A stretch of 64,000 nt of DNA from Flavobacterium ardleyense (GCF_033547075.1 NZ_CP137891.1:1240001-1304000), one strand, 5' to 3'; positions 1-7,614 are shown, counted from the first letter of the stretch. The notes: generated by a model not told the origin, from the sequence alone. Numbers and translations are program-made.

Positions 1-36
1 GTTCGGCTAGCGCCTCGGGTGCAATCCGTGCCCGCC
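1..36. repeat. REP-like inverted repeat, left arm
   Basis: These 36 bases are the exact reverse complement of positions 737-772, so the two arms enclose the transposase pseudogene at 154-707. A shorter related unit lies inside at 86-118; it shares the GCGGGCACGGAT block and an AAATCCG-GCTATC block in inverted order. The repeat begins at the window edge, so its true outer end cannot be seen. Confidence 0.85.
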
Positions 37-153
37 AAGAAGAGTAAAAGAATTTCTTTTGTTTTGTTTAAATTTAAGCAGAGTAGATAGCCCGGATTTA
101 AGATCCGTGCCCGCGAACAACAAATTGGCATTCAAATAATATAAAATTAAAAA

Positions 154-707
154 ATGTCGACAAAATATAAAGCTACAACGACTGAAGACGCATACTTCAT
201 TACTCTTACCGTTGTCGATTGGATTGATGTTTTTACACGCTTAAGTCAGAAAAAAGTAATAATTGATGCTTTAAAATATTGTCAGCAAAATAAAGGATTG
301 GAAATTTATGCTTACGTTATTATGAGTAGTCATATTCATCTTCTATGCAAAGGAACTGATGGATTTATCCTTTCAGATATTATCAGAGATTTAAAAAGTT
401 TACCTCTAAGAAAATCATTCGAGCAATTATCGAAGAACCTGAAAGTAGAAGAGAATGGTTATTAGATTCATTTAAAGAAGCGTGTGCACAATTGAAGCGA
501 AATCAAGAATACAAAATATGGCAAGATGGTTATCATGCCGAACATATTTATAGCAATTCATTTATAAAGCAGAAAATCAGTTACATTCACAATGATCCAG
601 TAGAGGAGCTAGTAGTAAGCTCGCCGGAGCATTATTACTTTAGTTCAGCTAGAAATTATGCTGAAATGGAGAATGATTTGGATGTCGTTTTGTTGTATTT
701 ATTTTAA
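154..707 (+). pseudogene. REP-associated tyrosine transposase (RAYT / Y1, IS200-like), frameshifted
   Basis: Two adjacent reading frames make one Y1-transposase-like protein. The first part (from ATG 154) carries the metal-binding HxH motif in SSHIHLL. The second part carries KISYIHNDPVEE, the conserved C-terminal region of this family; a tyrosine in this part is presumably the nucleophile. Around 389-397 the frame is lost: restoring one T in the run before AAAAAG turns RDLKSL into RDFKKFTSKKIIRAI, and the frame then runs into the second part without a stop. No other damage is visible, so inactivation looks recent. RAYT proteins act on REP palindromes as single-stranded DNA endonuclease/transposases, and REP-like arms flank this gene on both sides. 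A sequencing error in the T/A run is the main alternative to a true mutation. Confidence 0.8.
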
Positions 708-736
708 AACTTCGAAATTACTAGAATTCTTATTGT

Positions 737-798
737 GGCGGGCACGGATTGCACCCGAGGCGCTAGCCGAACTGACGAAGTAAATCCGCGCTATCGGA
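737..798. repeat. REP-like inverted repeat, right arm
   Basis: Positions 737-772 perfectly match the reverse complement of 1-36. The following bases to about 798 include AAATCCGCGCTATC, which is related to the inner left unit at 86-118. The unit therefore seems to consist of a GC-rich foot (GCGGGCACGGAT) and a second foot (AAATCCGSGCTATC), with a variable middle that is missing in the inner left copy. Confidence 0.8.
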
Positions 799-800
799 GT

Positions 801-920
801 CTAATTTGGCTAAAGTCTAAAAAATTGTCGCCAGCTGCAGAAGCATATTTGGAATTTCTAAGAAGTAATAAAGAGAAATATATGAATGAGAGGTTTGGTT
901 GGATTGATGATTTTAAATAA
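801..920 (+). pseudogene. C-terminal remnant of a LysR-family regulator
   Basis: The frame reads SLIWLKSKKLSPAAEAYLEF followed by LRSNKEK and a tail ending in GWIDDF. This resembles the last strand and helix of the LysR substrate-binding domain, where a 'LSPAAxAYLxFL' pattern is typical. Nothing of the DNA-binding or main effector domain precedes it; instead the REP arm abuts it directly. The likely reading is that the RAYT/REP element inserted into, or recombined with, a LysR gene whose 5' part would lie left of the window. About 40 codons is short, so the family call is moderate. Confidence 0.5.
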
Positions 921-1027
921 TTCAGTATCCTCTTGTGCAAATGTTAGAGATATGAATAAAAATATTTAGTATGATCTTATATTCAAAGACCGTATATTTC
1001 CAATGTACATTAGTTAACAGCAATATT

Positions 1028-1576
1028 ATGAAGCACCCTACAAAAATTCTAACTTTTTTACTTATTACGCTAATTGCGTGCAAAAACACTGAACCGGAAA
1101 AAGCGATTTCAAATCTTGAATTTGAACAGAAAGTATTTGAACAAGTTTTTATAAATGTTGTTGATTCAACCTATACTGACAAAAGGATTTACACCAGAAT
1201 TCCAACAAAAGCTCAAGAAAATGACCCTGATTTTCTTGCCGAAATAAACGCGATAGAAAAGGATACTTTAAATCTAATTATTGCAGTAGATAAGAGATTT
1301 ACAGACGTGGAAAAACTCAATACCCAAAAATTTATTTTCAAAGATTTTAATGAATTACCAAAATTTGAAAATTATACAAATTGGACAGAAAAATATAAGA
1401 AGTTTATTGGTGTAATGTCATTTTCATATATAACATTTGATAAAACCAAAGAAAATGGAAGTTTAGAAGTTTCATATAGATGTGGTGCAAATTGTGGACT
1501 TGGTTACAAAGTTTATCTGAAAAAAATTAATGGAAAATGGAAAGTAGTAAAGATTGAAGATACATGGATATCGTAA
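1028..1576 (+). CDS. Small hypothetical lipoprotein
   Basis: The product is about 182 aa. I chose ATG 1028 over the upstream in-frame start at 971 because it opens directly onto a lipoprotein signal: MKHPTK, then a hydrophobic run, then LIAC with the lipobox cysteine at residue 18. The mature part is charged and has no motif I recognise. A late RCGANCGLGYK segment has two cysteines, and the C-terminus (KINGKWKVVKIEDTW) resembles the last strands of small NTF2-like or 'GKWK' beta domains. It stands alone between the LysR remnant and a structured non-coding element (1579-1735). The function is unknown; it is probably attached to the inner face of the outer membrane. Confidence 0.75.
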   Translation: MKHPTKILTFLLITLIACKNTEPEKAISNLEFEQKVFEQVFINVVDSTYTDKRIYTRIPTKAQENDPDFLAEINAIEKDTLNLIIAVDKRFTDVEKLNTQKFIFKDFNELPKFENYTNWTEKYKKFIGVMSFSYITFDKTKENGSLEVSYRCGANCGLGYKVYLKKINGKWKVVKIEDTWIS

Positions 1577-1578
1577 GA

Positions 1579-1735
1579 TACTGCTGGTAAAACACACTAT
1601 AAGCAATTTGGGTATTGGACTTAATTTGAAATTGGTTTTGTATTCGGAAGATTTGGCAAATCCGAAGATAAGGCTTAGTTTAATCCCAAACTGCTTGTAG
1701 AGTGAGAACGTTAGTTGCTCTATGCGACAGTATTA
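1579..1735. other. Structured palindromic element after the lipoprotein gene
   Basis: The arms ATAAGCAATTTGGG (1599-1613) and CCCAAACTGCTTGTAG (1685-1700) pair imperfectly. Inside is a second hairpin, TTCGGA...TCCGAA (about 1643-1667). The outer parts (TACTGCTGGTAAAACAC near 1579, and GAGAACGTTAG to GACAGTA ending near 1732) also look related in inverted order. The element begins two bases after the stop codon. From memory, similar structured tails follow many small hypothetical genes in Bacteroidota and look like cassette recombination sites (attC-like) or an immobile repeat; this identification is inference. Confidence 0.4.
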
Positions 1736-1830
1736 ATTATAAATCCTGATCTGTATATAGTATTTTGAATGCACAAAAAAACTCACTTTTTAAGAAAGCG
1801 ACCTATTTCAGAATTCAATAATATTAGTAT

Positions 1831-2544
1831 TTACAAACTCATCGGCACTTCGATAATCAAGAATTTCGCTTGGCTTTTCGCTTGAATAGAAATCTGGTCT
1901 GTATCGTAAATTCCGATTGCGTCTTTGGTATTAAGTAGAGTATCTCCCACCAGAACATCCCCAGAAATAGACATTAGAAAAACGCCATTGCCAGGTTTTC
2001 TGATTTTGTAATCTGTCTGGATTCCACTTTCAAAATCACCTATAAACATCCAAGCATCTTGGTGAATCCAAACTCCTTCATCGTCTGGATTAGGAGATAA
2101 AATCTGTTGAAGTTTGTTGATGCTTCCAGATGGATCTATATTGATCTGATCGTAACGAGGCATAACATTTTGCTTATTCGGAAAAATCCAAATCTGAAAT
2201 AACTTTACTTGCTGATTACTGCTTTCATTTACTTCGCTATGCGTGACACCTGTTCCAGCGCTCATTACCTGAATATCGTTGGTCTCGATAACTTTTGAAT
2301 TTCCCATATCATCTTGATGACTAAGTGCGCCTTCAAAAGGAATGGTGATGATCTCCATATTATTATGAGGATGCATTCCGAAACCTCTTCCTCCGTCAAT
2401 AATGTCATCGTTAAGAACACGCAAAACTCCAAAATTCATTCGGCTTGAATCGTGATAACCTGCAAAACTAAAAGTATGATACGTTTCTAGCCATTCGTGT
2501 TTTGCATAACCTCGGCTATCGGCTTTGTAAAGTATTTGCTTCAT
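1831..2544 (-). CDS. Pirin family protein
   Basis: The product is about 237 aa with the bicupin fold of pirins (YhaK-like). The N-terminal cupin carries the metal ligands: GMHPHNNMEII gives two histidines, and GVTHSEVNES gives the third histidine and the glutamate. The upstream in-frame start at 2571 is a TTG, so I prefer the ATG at 2544 (MKQILYKADSRGY), where pirins normally begin. Pirins bind Fe or similar metals; some are quercetinases and others are redox-linked regulators. The substrate here cannot be read from sequence. It runs towards the lipoprotein region and away from the small secreted protein gene at 2617-2949, which is on the same strand 72 bases upstream, so the two could be co-transcribed. 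Confidence 0.88.
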   Translation of the reverse strand: MKQILYKADSRGYAKHEWLETYHTFSFAGYHDSSRMNFGVLRVLNDDIIDGGRGFGMHPHNNMEIITIPFEGALSHQDDMGNSKVIETNDIQVMSAGTGVTHSEVNESSNQQVKLFQIWIFPNKQNVMPRYDQINIDPSGSINKLQQILSPNPDDEGVWIHQDAWMFIGDFESGIQTDYKIRKPGNGVFLMSISGDVLVGDTLLNTKDAIGIYDTDQISIQAKSQAKFLIIEVPMSL

Positions 2545-2616
2545 TCTTTTTTGATTTTCGTAAATGCTCAAATAACCGCTATTTCTAAATCTAGACGGAA
2601 ATGGACAAAAGTTTTG

Positions 2617-2949
2617 TTATTTCTTTGCTTTTTCATCAACTTTTTTCAAGTCGAAATCTGTCGTATAAAACTTTCCATCGCGGATTGTTCCTGTTACAAC
2701 TGCTGTTCTGATAGCATTGCAAAAACCATCTTTTGCGTGTGCATCTCCAAAGCTTTCGATGGATTTTTCACCTTCTACAAAATAAGATTTTCCTTCGTAG
2801 CGAATTGCAAGATCACAACCGTGTCCTTCAAGTCCAAGTTGACATTGACCACAAGATGCTTCGACCGTTTGTTTATTAAGTTCAACTTTTCCTTGAGCGA
2901 AGCTAAAAGAAGCGGTTAGTAATAATAGGAAGATAGATAGATTTTTCAT
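2617..2949 (-). CDS. Small secreted protein, DUF6370-like
   Basis: The product is 110 aa. Residues 1-18 form a signal peptide (MKNLSIFLLLLTASFSFA, then Q). The mature part contains the cysteine-rich stretch EASCGQCQLG, then GCDLAIRYEGKSYFVEG, then GDAHAKDGFCNA. This matches what I remember of the DUF6370 family of flavobacterial periplasmic proteins. Four cysteines and two histidine/aspartate-rich turns suggest metal or disulfide chemistry, but no function is established. It lies directly upstream of the pirin gene on the same strand. Confidence 0.75.
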   Translation of the reverse strand: MKNLSIFLLLLTASFSFAQGKVELNKQTVEASCGQCQLGLEGHGCDLAIRYEGKSYFVEGEKSIESFGDAHAKDGFCNAIRTAVVTGTIRDGKFYTTDFDLKKVDEKAKK

Positions 2950-3060
2950 TTTTTGATGTTTTAAATTGTATAAGCAAATAATTCCAGTTAGATTTTTTGC
3001 TGTGCTAATTTAGGCAATTTTTACAGTAGAGTGTGATTTTCAACTGTTATAATAAGTCAC

Positions 3061-3089
3061 AAAAAAAGAGGAAACTGAATTTCCTCTTT
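3061..3089 (-). terminator. Rho-independent terminator after the aminotransferase
   Basis: The stem GAGGAAA / TTTCCTC (3068-3074 with 3080-3086) has a 5-base loop. On the minus strand it is followed by a T run (the plus-strand A run 3061-3067). It lies downstream of the gene at 3264-4457. Confidence 0.7.
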
Positions 3090-3117
3090 CTGATATTTAT
3101 ATTTCATGCTATGTTTA

Positions 3118-3258
3118 GTGGCAATTTATTTCAATGGTACCGTGGTCTGCGTGAAGGATGGGAACGGCATCCTTTGCTGCCCTTTTTTGGGCAGGAAAGA
3201 TACAGTGGACAGCCTGACAGCGCTGTAGCCTGCGGAGGCGGTGGCACGCCCAAAAGAA
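3118..3258. repeat. GC-richer dispersed repeat (flavobacterial REP-like)
   Basis: This block is visibly richer in GC than its surroundings. It holds several small palindromes, such as GCTGCCC-TTTTTT-GGGCAG (about 3177-3194) and GACAGCGCTGTAGCC. From memory, sequences starting 'GGAACGGCATCCTTTGCTG' and ending with a GGCACGCCC block occur many times in Flavobacteriaceae intergenic regions. Short ORFs over it on both strands are not believable as genes. Confidence 0.55.
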
Positions 3259-3263
3259 AAATA

Positions 3264-4457
3264 TTATTTCTCTGTTAATGCTAATTTGATTCGGCGGAAA
3301 GCTTCTGTCAATTGTTCTTCGCTTGTGGCATACGATAGTCGCAGGCAATCTGGATTTCCAAACGCTTCACCTGTTACTGTTGCAACATTTGCTTCGGCCA
3401 AAAGATACATGGCAAGATCGGTTGCATCCTTAATATGAGTGCCTTTCAGTGTTTTGCCAAAATAGTAGGAAACATCTGGGAATACGTAAAACGCGCCTTC
3501 GGGAACATTGATTTTGAGTCCTGGAATATCCTGAATTAACCCAACTACTAAATCGCGTCTTTTATGAAAAGCCTCAACCATATAATTCAACACTTTCGGA
3601 TCTGCCTCCACCGCCGCAATCGTTGCACGTTGCGCGATAGAATTGGCGCCACTCGTCACTTGACCTTGCATTTTAGTGCACGCTTTTGCGATAAATTCGG
3701 GTGCTCCAATATATCCAATTCTCCATCCAGTCATCGCGAATGCTTTGGCAACGCCGTTGACAGTTATCGTTTTTTCTAGCATTCCTGGAATGGAAGCGAT
3801 GCTGCAAAAAGTGCCCGAAAAATTAATATGCTCGTAGATTTCGTCTGAAACGACGAATATGTTAGGGTGTTTTTCTAATACTTTTGCCAACTCGGTCAAC
3901 TCTTCACGACTATATACAGATCCACTAGGATTGCATGGCGAACTGTACCAAACCATCTTTGTTTTTGGGGTAATTGCTGCTTCTAATTGCGCTGCGGTAA
4001 TTTTGAAATCGCTTTCAATAGAAGTTGGAACTTCCACTGGAATTCCACCCGCCATTTTGATAATTTCAAAGTATGAAACCCAGTAAGGGGCTGGAAGTAT
4101 AACCTCATCACCATCATTTAACATTACTTGTGCAATATTGTAAAGTGACTGTTTTGCACCTGTAGAAACGACAATATTTGAAGGTTTGTAATCTAAATCG
4201 TTGTCTCTTTTGAATTTTTTGCAAATCGCTTCTTTCAAATCTGCGTATCCGTCAACTGGCGAATAAGTGCTGTAATTTTGATCAATTGCTTCTTTTGCCG
4301 CTTCTTTGATAAAGTCGGGTGTATTAAAATCAGGTTCGCCCAAACTCAGGCTAATTATATCTCGTCCTTGTGCTTTGAGATCGCGGGCAAGTGCCGCCAT
4401 TGCTAGGGTTTGTGATGTTGAAAGTTTATTTATTCTGTCTGATAAAAGGTTGTTCAT
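3264..4457 (-). CDS. aspC: PLP-dependent aminotransferase, aspartate aminotransferase type I
   Basis: The product is 397 aa, normal for class I aminotransferases of the bacterial Ib subgroup. It should transfer the amino group between aspartate and 2-oxoglutarate in the cytoplasm. Visible landmarks in order: LSLGEPDFNTP at the N-terminus, the GAKQSLYN cofactor region, YWVSYFEI, WYSSPCNPSG, VVSDEIYEH, the Schiff-base lysine (about K238) in NGVAKAFAMTGWRIGY, and the C-terminal RLSYATS arginine. Substrate choice (aspartate, tyrosine or a related amino acid) is not certain from motifs alone. A terminator follows after the dispersed repeat at 3118-3258. Confidence 0.88.
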   Translation of the reverse strand: MNNLLSDRINKLSTSQTLAMAALARDLKAQGRDIISLSLGEPDFNTPDFIKEAAKEAIDQNYSTYSPVDGYADLKEAICKKFKRDNDLDYKPSNIVVSTGAKQSLYNIAQVMLNDGDEVILPAPYWVSYFEIIKMAGGIPVEVPTSIESDFKITAAQLEAAITPKTKMVWYSSPCNPSGSVYSREELTELAKVLEKHPNIFVVSDEIYEHINFSGTFCSIASIPGMLEKTITVNGVAKAFAMTGWRIGYIGAPEFIAKACTKMQGQVTSGANSIAQRATIAAVEADPKVLNYMVEAFHKRRDLVVGLIQDIPGLKINVPEGAFYVFPDVSYYFGKTLKGTHIKDATDLAMYLLAEANVATVTGEAFGNPDCLRLSYATSEEQLTEAFRRIKLALTEK

Positions 4458-4513
4458 TGGGCAATTGTTAGTTGACGTTTCTAGTTAGTTGAATTTTTGT
4501 ATGATTCTTAATT

Positions 4514-5611
4514 TTAAGCGGTAATTGCAGGCTTCATTCCCAAATGTTTCAGGTGTCGAAAGTGAGCTGCAATAGCCTCTCTCGTAGTTTTAAATTCGTG
4601 GTAAGGCAAATTGCATTCAGCTGCAGTTTGCTTAACGATTTCGGCAATTTTCCCGTAATGCACGTGGCTGATATTTGGAAAAATATGGTGCTCGATTTGG
4701 TGGTTAAGTCCGCCAGTGAACCAGTTGACGATCGCATTTTTTGGGGCAAAGTTGGCTGTAGTATATAATTGATGAATAGCCCAAGTGTTTTCAAGCTCGC
4801 CATCTTCATTCGGAACAGGATTGGCAGTCTCCTCAACCACGTGGGCTAATTGGAATACGATACTCAATATCAATCCTGCAGTATAGTGCATGATAAAAAA
4901 TCCTAGAAGCACTTTCCACCACGTGATTCCGATTGCCATCGGAAGCACAATCCAAATACATACGTAAATGATTTTGGTAATGATCAGCGTGGTCCAAAGA
5001 ATCTTCGGACTTTTTGCTTCTCCGTAAGATAATTTACGTTTAAGGTAATTCCGCATTTGTTTAAAATCTGTGGTAATTGCCCAATTGAAAGTTAGCAATC
5101 CGTAAAGAAATACAGAGTAATAATGTTGAAAACGGTGAATCTTTAACCACTCAGTTTCGTGAGTAAAACGGATGATTCTTCCGGCGTCAAGATCCTCATC
5201 GTGGCCTTTGATATTGGTATAAGTATGATGCAAAACATTGTGTTGCACCTGCCAGTTATGAACATTTCCGGCTAATACGTAAATGCTTCCACCCATAAAT
5301 TTATTAACCCAAGACTTGGTCGAATACGCACCATGATTCCCATCGTGCATGACGTTCATTCCGATTCCTGCCATTCCAACCCCCATGACAACACTCAATA
5401 AAAGGTGTAGCCAAATTGAAAGATCAAGCAATAATATTAGGAAATAGGGTGTGAGAAATATTGTAAATAGAATAACTGTTTTCAGGTAAATCTTCCAATT
5501 TCCTGTTTTTTTGATGTTATTATCTTTAAAATAAGAATTTACACGTGAATTTAAAGTTCTGAAAAACTTAAGTTTATCTTGTCTAGCGAAGGTTGGTATG
5601 GTTGTATTCAT
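4514..5611 (-). CDS. Membrane fatty-acid desaturase (front-end / linoleoyl-CoA desaturase-like)
   Basis: The product is 365 aa and contains the three histidine boxes of membrane di-iron desaturases: HDGNHGA, then HNVLHHTYTN, then QIEHHIFPNISHVHY. The glutamine in place of the first histidine of the third box is typical of front-end (delta-5/delta-6) enzymes. Four hydrophobic segments lie around the boxes (for example about 47-90 and 195-245). No fused cytochrome b5 domain is present, so an external electron donor is needed. It should introduce a double bond into a membrane acyl chain, which affects fluidity. The next gene, at 3264-4457, is separated by about 56 bases on the same strand, but no functional link is evident. 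Confidence 0.87.
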   Translation of the reverse strand: MNTTIPTFARQDKLKFFRTLNSRVNSYFKDNNIKKTGNWKIYLKTVILFTIFLTPYFLILLLDLSIWLHLLLSVVMGVGMAGIGMNVMHDGNHGAYSTKSWVNKFMGGSIYVLAGNVHNWQVQHNVLHHTYTNIKGHDEDLDAGRIIRFTHETEWLKIHRFQHYYSVFLYGLLTFNWAITTDFKQMRNYLKRKLSYGEAKSPKILWTTLIITKIIYVCIWIVLPMAIGITWWKVLLGFFIMHYTAGLILSIVFQLAHVVEETANPVPNEDGELENTWAIHQLYTTANFAPKNAIVNWFTGGLNHQIEHHIFPNISHVHYGKIAEIVKQTAAECNLPYHEFKTTREAIAAHFRHLKHLGMKPAITA

Positions 5612-5784
5612 ATATTATAGGTGGTAAAAAAAAATCTTTTTCAAAGTTAGATTAATCTCAGTTTAGAAACGAAAAATTAGACTAGAAATTTCATTGCTTG
5701 ATGAAAATAGTTTTGGAATTGAAATTTGGTTATTGCGTTCACAAGTTATTTGTAGTTAACGGTTTACGGTTTGGGAGCGGTCCG

Positions 5785-5975
5785 CCTTTAGCTATCAGCT
5801 GTTAGCTTACTAACTTCTTCGACAAAGTCGAATTATTCTTTTCGAAACATTTCGTCAAATTCCCAAACTAACAGTTGCTAGTTGAAAGTAATACATATAT
5901 CGTTCCAAAGATTATTAGTGATTAGCTGACAGCTATTAGCGGTCAGCAGTCAGCAATCAGCTTTTAGCTAGTTGC
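5785..5975. repeat. Cluster of short AGCTGACAGCT-type imperfect repeats in a gene-free stretch
   Basis: The stretch 5612-6104 has no believable gene. From about 5785 it contains many degenerate copies of GCTATCAGCTGTTAGCT, GCTGACAGCTATTAGCGGTCAGC and TCAGCAATCAGCTTTTAGCT. Related copies occur at 7424-7456, 7842-7877 and 8026-8058. The core TTAGC / GCTAA and TCAGCTGA are self-complementary, so the blocks could fold into many alternative hairpins. Confidence 0.6.
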
Positions 5976-6113
5976 AGTTGCGAACAAAGGATTTATTACA
6001 GTAAATGTTGGTTGTGAAGTAATTTTGGTGCAAATGTGTTTTAGCAAAAATATAAAACTTGGATTTTCCGACTAATTTTTTTCATTCTTTAAGTCGTTTT
6101 TGAACATCCCTAA

Positions 6114-7028
6114 TTAGTGTTGACCGTTTTTAGTTAATGATTCATAGTTAAAAATAGTAAATTTCGGTCTGTCTTCTAACTTTAATGTTGCCCAATATTT
6201 TTCAAAATTATTTGGGCTCATTTTAGGAAGATTTTTGTGTACTCTTATTTGATTATAATTGTTTACTGCCTTCTTAACACAGCGTTTTAATTCATTGAAG
6301 TTCTTGGGCTTCCAATAACTTAGATACTCTTCTTTTATCGTTCTATTGATGCGTTCTGCGTAAGCATTGTCTAAGCCACTTAATGACATACTAATTTTTG
6401 TATTATTTATCTTCAGTAGATCTATATATTGATGATATGTATATTGACTACCTCGGTCTGAATGATGGATAGTGGGAGCTTTATTGTGTTGCAGAGCCAT
6501 TTTAAGGGCTTTTACATTTGCTAGAGCCCTCATATTATCTGACACTTCATAACCAACTATTTTTTTGTTGTATACATCAATTATAAATACTGCGTAATAA
6601 TGTTTATTGTTTACCGGCAAGTATGTTAAATCAGACTGCCACACTGTATTCGGAGCAGTTATTTCTAGCCCTTTTATCAGGTTAGGATATACTACCTTTC
6701 CCGCTACAGTAGTACGTTTGTAATTCTTAACTTTCCTAATCCTATAGCCAAGATCCATCATAGTGCCGATAAATCTATCACGTCCAATAAAACTTGGTTC
6801 TAAGATTTGATACATCTTTTCTACTCCACAGCCTGGATGATCCTCGCGAAGATCATCGGCCTCAGCTACAAGCTGTAGTAATTGTCGGTCAAAAATAGCC
6901 TGTCTGCGTTCGTACTGGTAAACAGCTTGCTTGCTTATTCCTACAGCGCGATACAGTTGGTTCAGACTAAACCTTAAACCTCTTTTGTTTGCTTTGAACC
7001 AGTTGATTGTGGAGTGTTGGACTTTTTT
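6114..7028 (-). CDS. IS3-family transposase OrfB (DDE integrase), made by -1 frameshifting
   Basis: This frame is open from just after a TAA at 7029-7031 to the stop at 6114, about 304 codons. The N-terminal part holds a helix-turn-helix (RFSLNQLYRAVGISKQAVYQ). The integrase core has all three acidic residues: WQSDLTYLP, HHSDRGSQYT, and DNAYAERINRTIKEE. There is no good start at the 5' end; the in-frame ATG at 6815 would cut off the HTH. The product is therefore expected as an OrfAB fusion formed by -1 slippage at the A8-G run (7022-7030), the classic IS3 arrangement. OrfAB cuts and joins the element ends. Confidence 0.85.
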   Translation of the reverse strand, partial: KKVQHSTINWFKANKRGLRFSLNQLYRAVGISKQAVYQYERRQAIFDRQLLQLVAEADDLREDHPGCGVEKMYQILEPSFIGRDRFIGTMMDLGYRIRKVKNYKRTTVAGKVVYPNLIKGLEITAPNTVWQSDLTYLPVNNKHYYAVFIIDVYNKKIVGYEVSDNMRALANVKALKMALQHNKAPTIHHSDRGSQYTYHQYIDLLKINNTKISMSLSGLDNAYAERINRTIKEEYLSYWKPKNFNELKRCVKKAVNNYNQIRVHKNLPKMSPNNFEKYWATLKLEDRPKFTIFNYESLTKNGQH

Positions 7029-7372
7029 TTAATGTCAATATTGAGTTCGTCGCTAGCTACATCGATTATCTTTTCCAGATAATCAATTGTGATTTGTTTT
7101 CGCCCAACAATTGCTTCCAATTCTTGGATACGTGCCTGCATTTCTTTGAGTTTGTGAGTGCTACTGTCTTTCATTTCTACGATAATTGATCCTTTCTCAT
7201 TAAAGGTAGAGAATTTATAAATCCAATTGTAAATTGTGACGTTGCATACTCCGTGTAATTTCTCTAGTTGGCGGACACTAAATCGACCAGATTCGAAATC
7301 TCCCACAATCTGACGCTTAAACTCTTCTGAGTAATTACGTTGCTTTTTTAAAGTTTTTAAATTTGCTTTCAT
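6974..7372 (-). CDS. IS3-family OrfA
   Basis: The product is 132 aa. The N-terminus (NYSEEFKRQIVGDFESGRFS) and CNVTIYNWIYKF form the HTH that recognises the element ends. Residues about 75-110 form a leucine-zipper-like coiled coil (LKEMQARIQELEAIVGRK). The 3' end overlaps orfB by 55 bases. Within the overlap, ATT AAA AAA AAG contains the A-AAA-AAG slippery heptamer; the -1 frame is blocked by a stop immediately upstream, so slippage must occur at or after this run. OrfA alone normally represses transposition, while the fused OrfAB performs it. Confidence 0.85.
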   Translation of the reverse strand: MKANLKTLKKQRNYSEEFKRQIVGDFESGRFSVRQLEKLHGVCNVTIYNWIYKFSTFNEKGSIIVEMKDSSTHKLKEMQARIQELEAIVGRKQITIDYLEKIIDVASDELNIDIKKKSNTPQSTGSKQTKEV

Positions 7373-7461
7373 AAGTGTTGACTTTTGTAAAAAGTGGTCA
7401 ACCTATATCAGGGACATACATTTTGCTAAAGGCTAAAGGCTGTCAGCTGATTGCTCTAAAT

Positions 7462-7614
7462 CTAATTCAGTTTTAGATTTTGTTCTTCTCTCGCTTTCTT
7501 TAACAGCAATCCTATTTTAAAGCCTTCAAAATCTCTGTCTAATTCATCTCGTCTGAGCGTTCCTTGTTCGCCGTAGACATTGTCTTTAATGTCTCTCCAA
7601 CTTTTAGTTTCCAT
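7462..7614 (-). pseudogene. Truncated XRE-type antitoxin gene (N-terminal 50 codons)
   Basis: A 50-codon frame begins METKSWRDIKDNVYGEQG, continues with RRDELDRDFEGFKIGLLLKK and ends AREEQNLKLN. It matches, from memory, the N-terminus of Bacteroidota XRE/HigA-like antitoxins, in which this segment leads straight into an HTH domain of about 50 more residues. Here the frame stops just where the HTH should begin, so DNA binding is lost. No toxin frame is seen upstream on the same strand. The IS3 element ends only about 46 bases downstream, so an insertion or a linked deletion is the likely cause. Confidence 0.6.

Larger units (their letters stand above)
6105..7416 (-). mobile_element. IS3-family insertion sequence
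   Basis: Two overlapping genes on the minus strand (orfA 6974-7372, orfB frame 6114-7028) lie between imperfect terminal inverted repeats. The left end reads CATCCCTAATTAGTGTTGACC; the right end, reverse-complemented, reads TGTCCCTGATATAGGTTGACC, followed in both by a T-rich segment. The element has the size and coding layout of IS3. I could not see a direct target duplication, and the left tip looks degenerate (CA where TG is expected). The catalytic residues and the frameshift signal are intact. Confidence 0.85.

Noticed and set aside
735..920. 61-codon frame as a complete small gene
   Set aside because: Its first 22 codons are just the translated REP arm; only the LysR-like tail from 801 is meaningful.
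2497..2919. Plus-strand frame of 140 codons opposite the small secreted protein gene
   Set aside because: It is antisense to the DUF6370-like gene and the pirin 5' end; cysteine/phenylalanine-rich composition is typical of a shadow frame.
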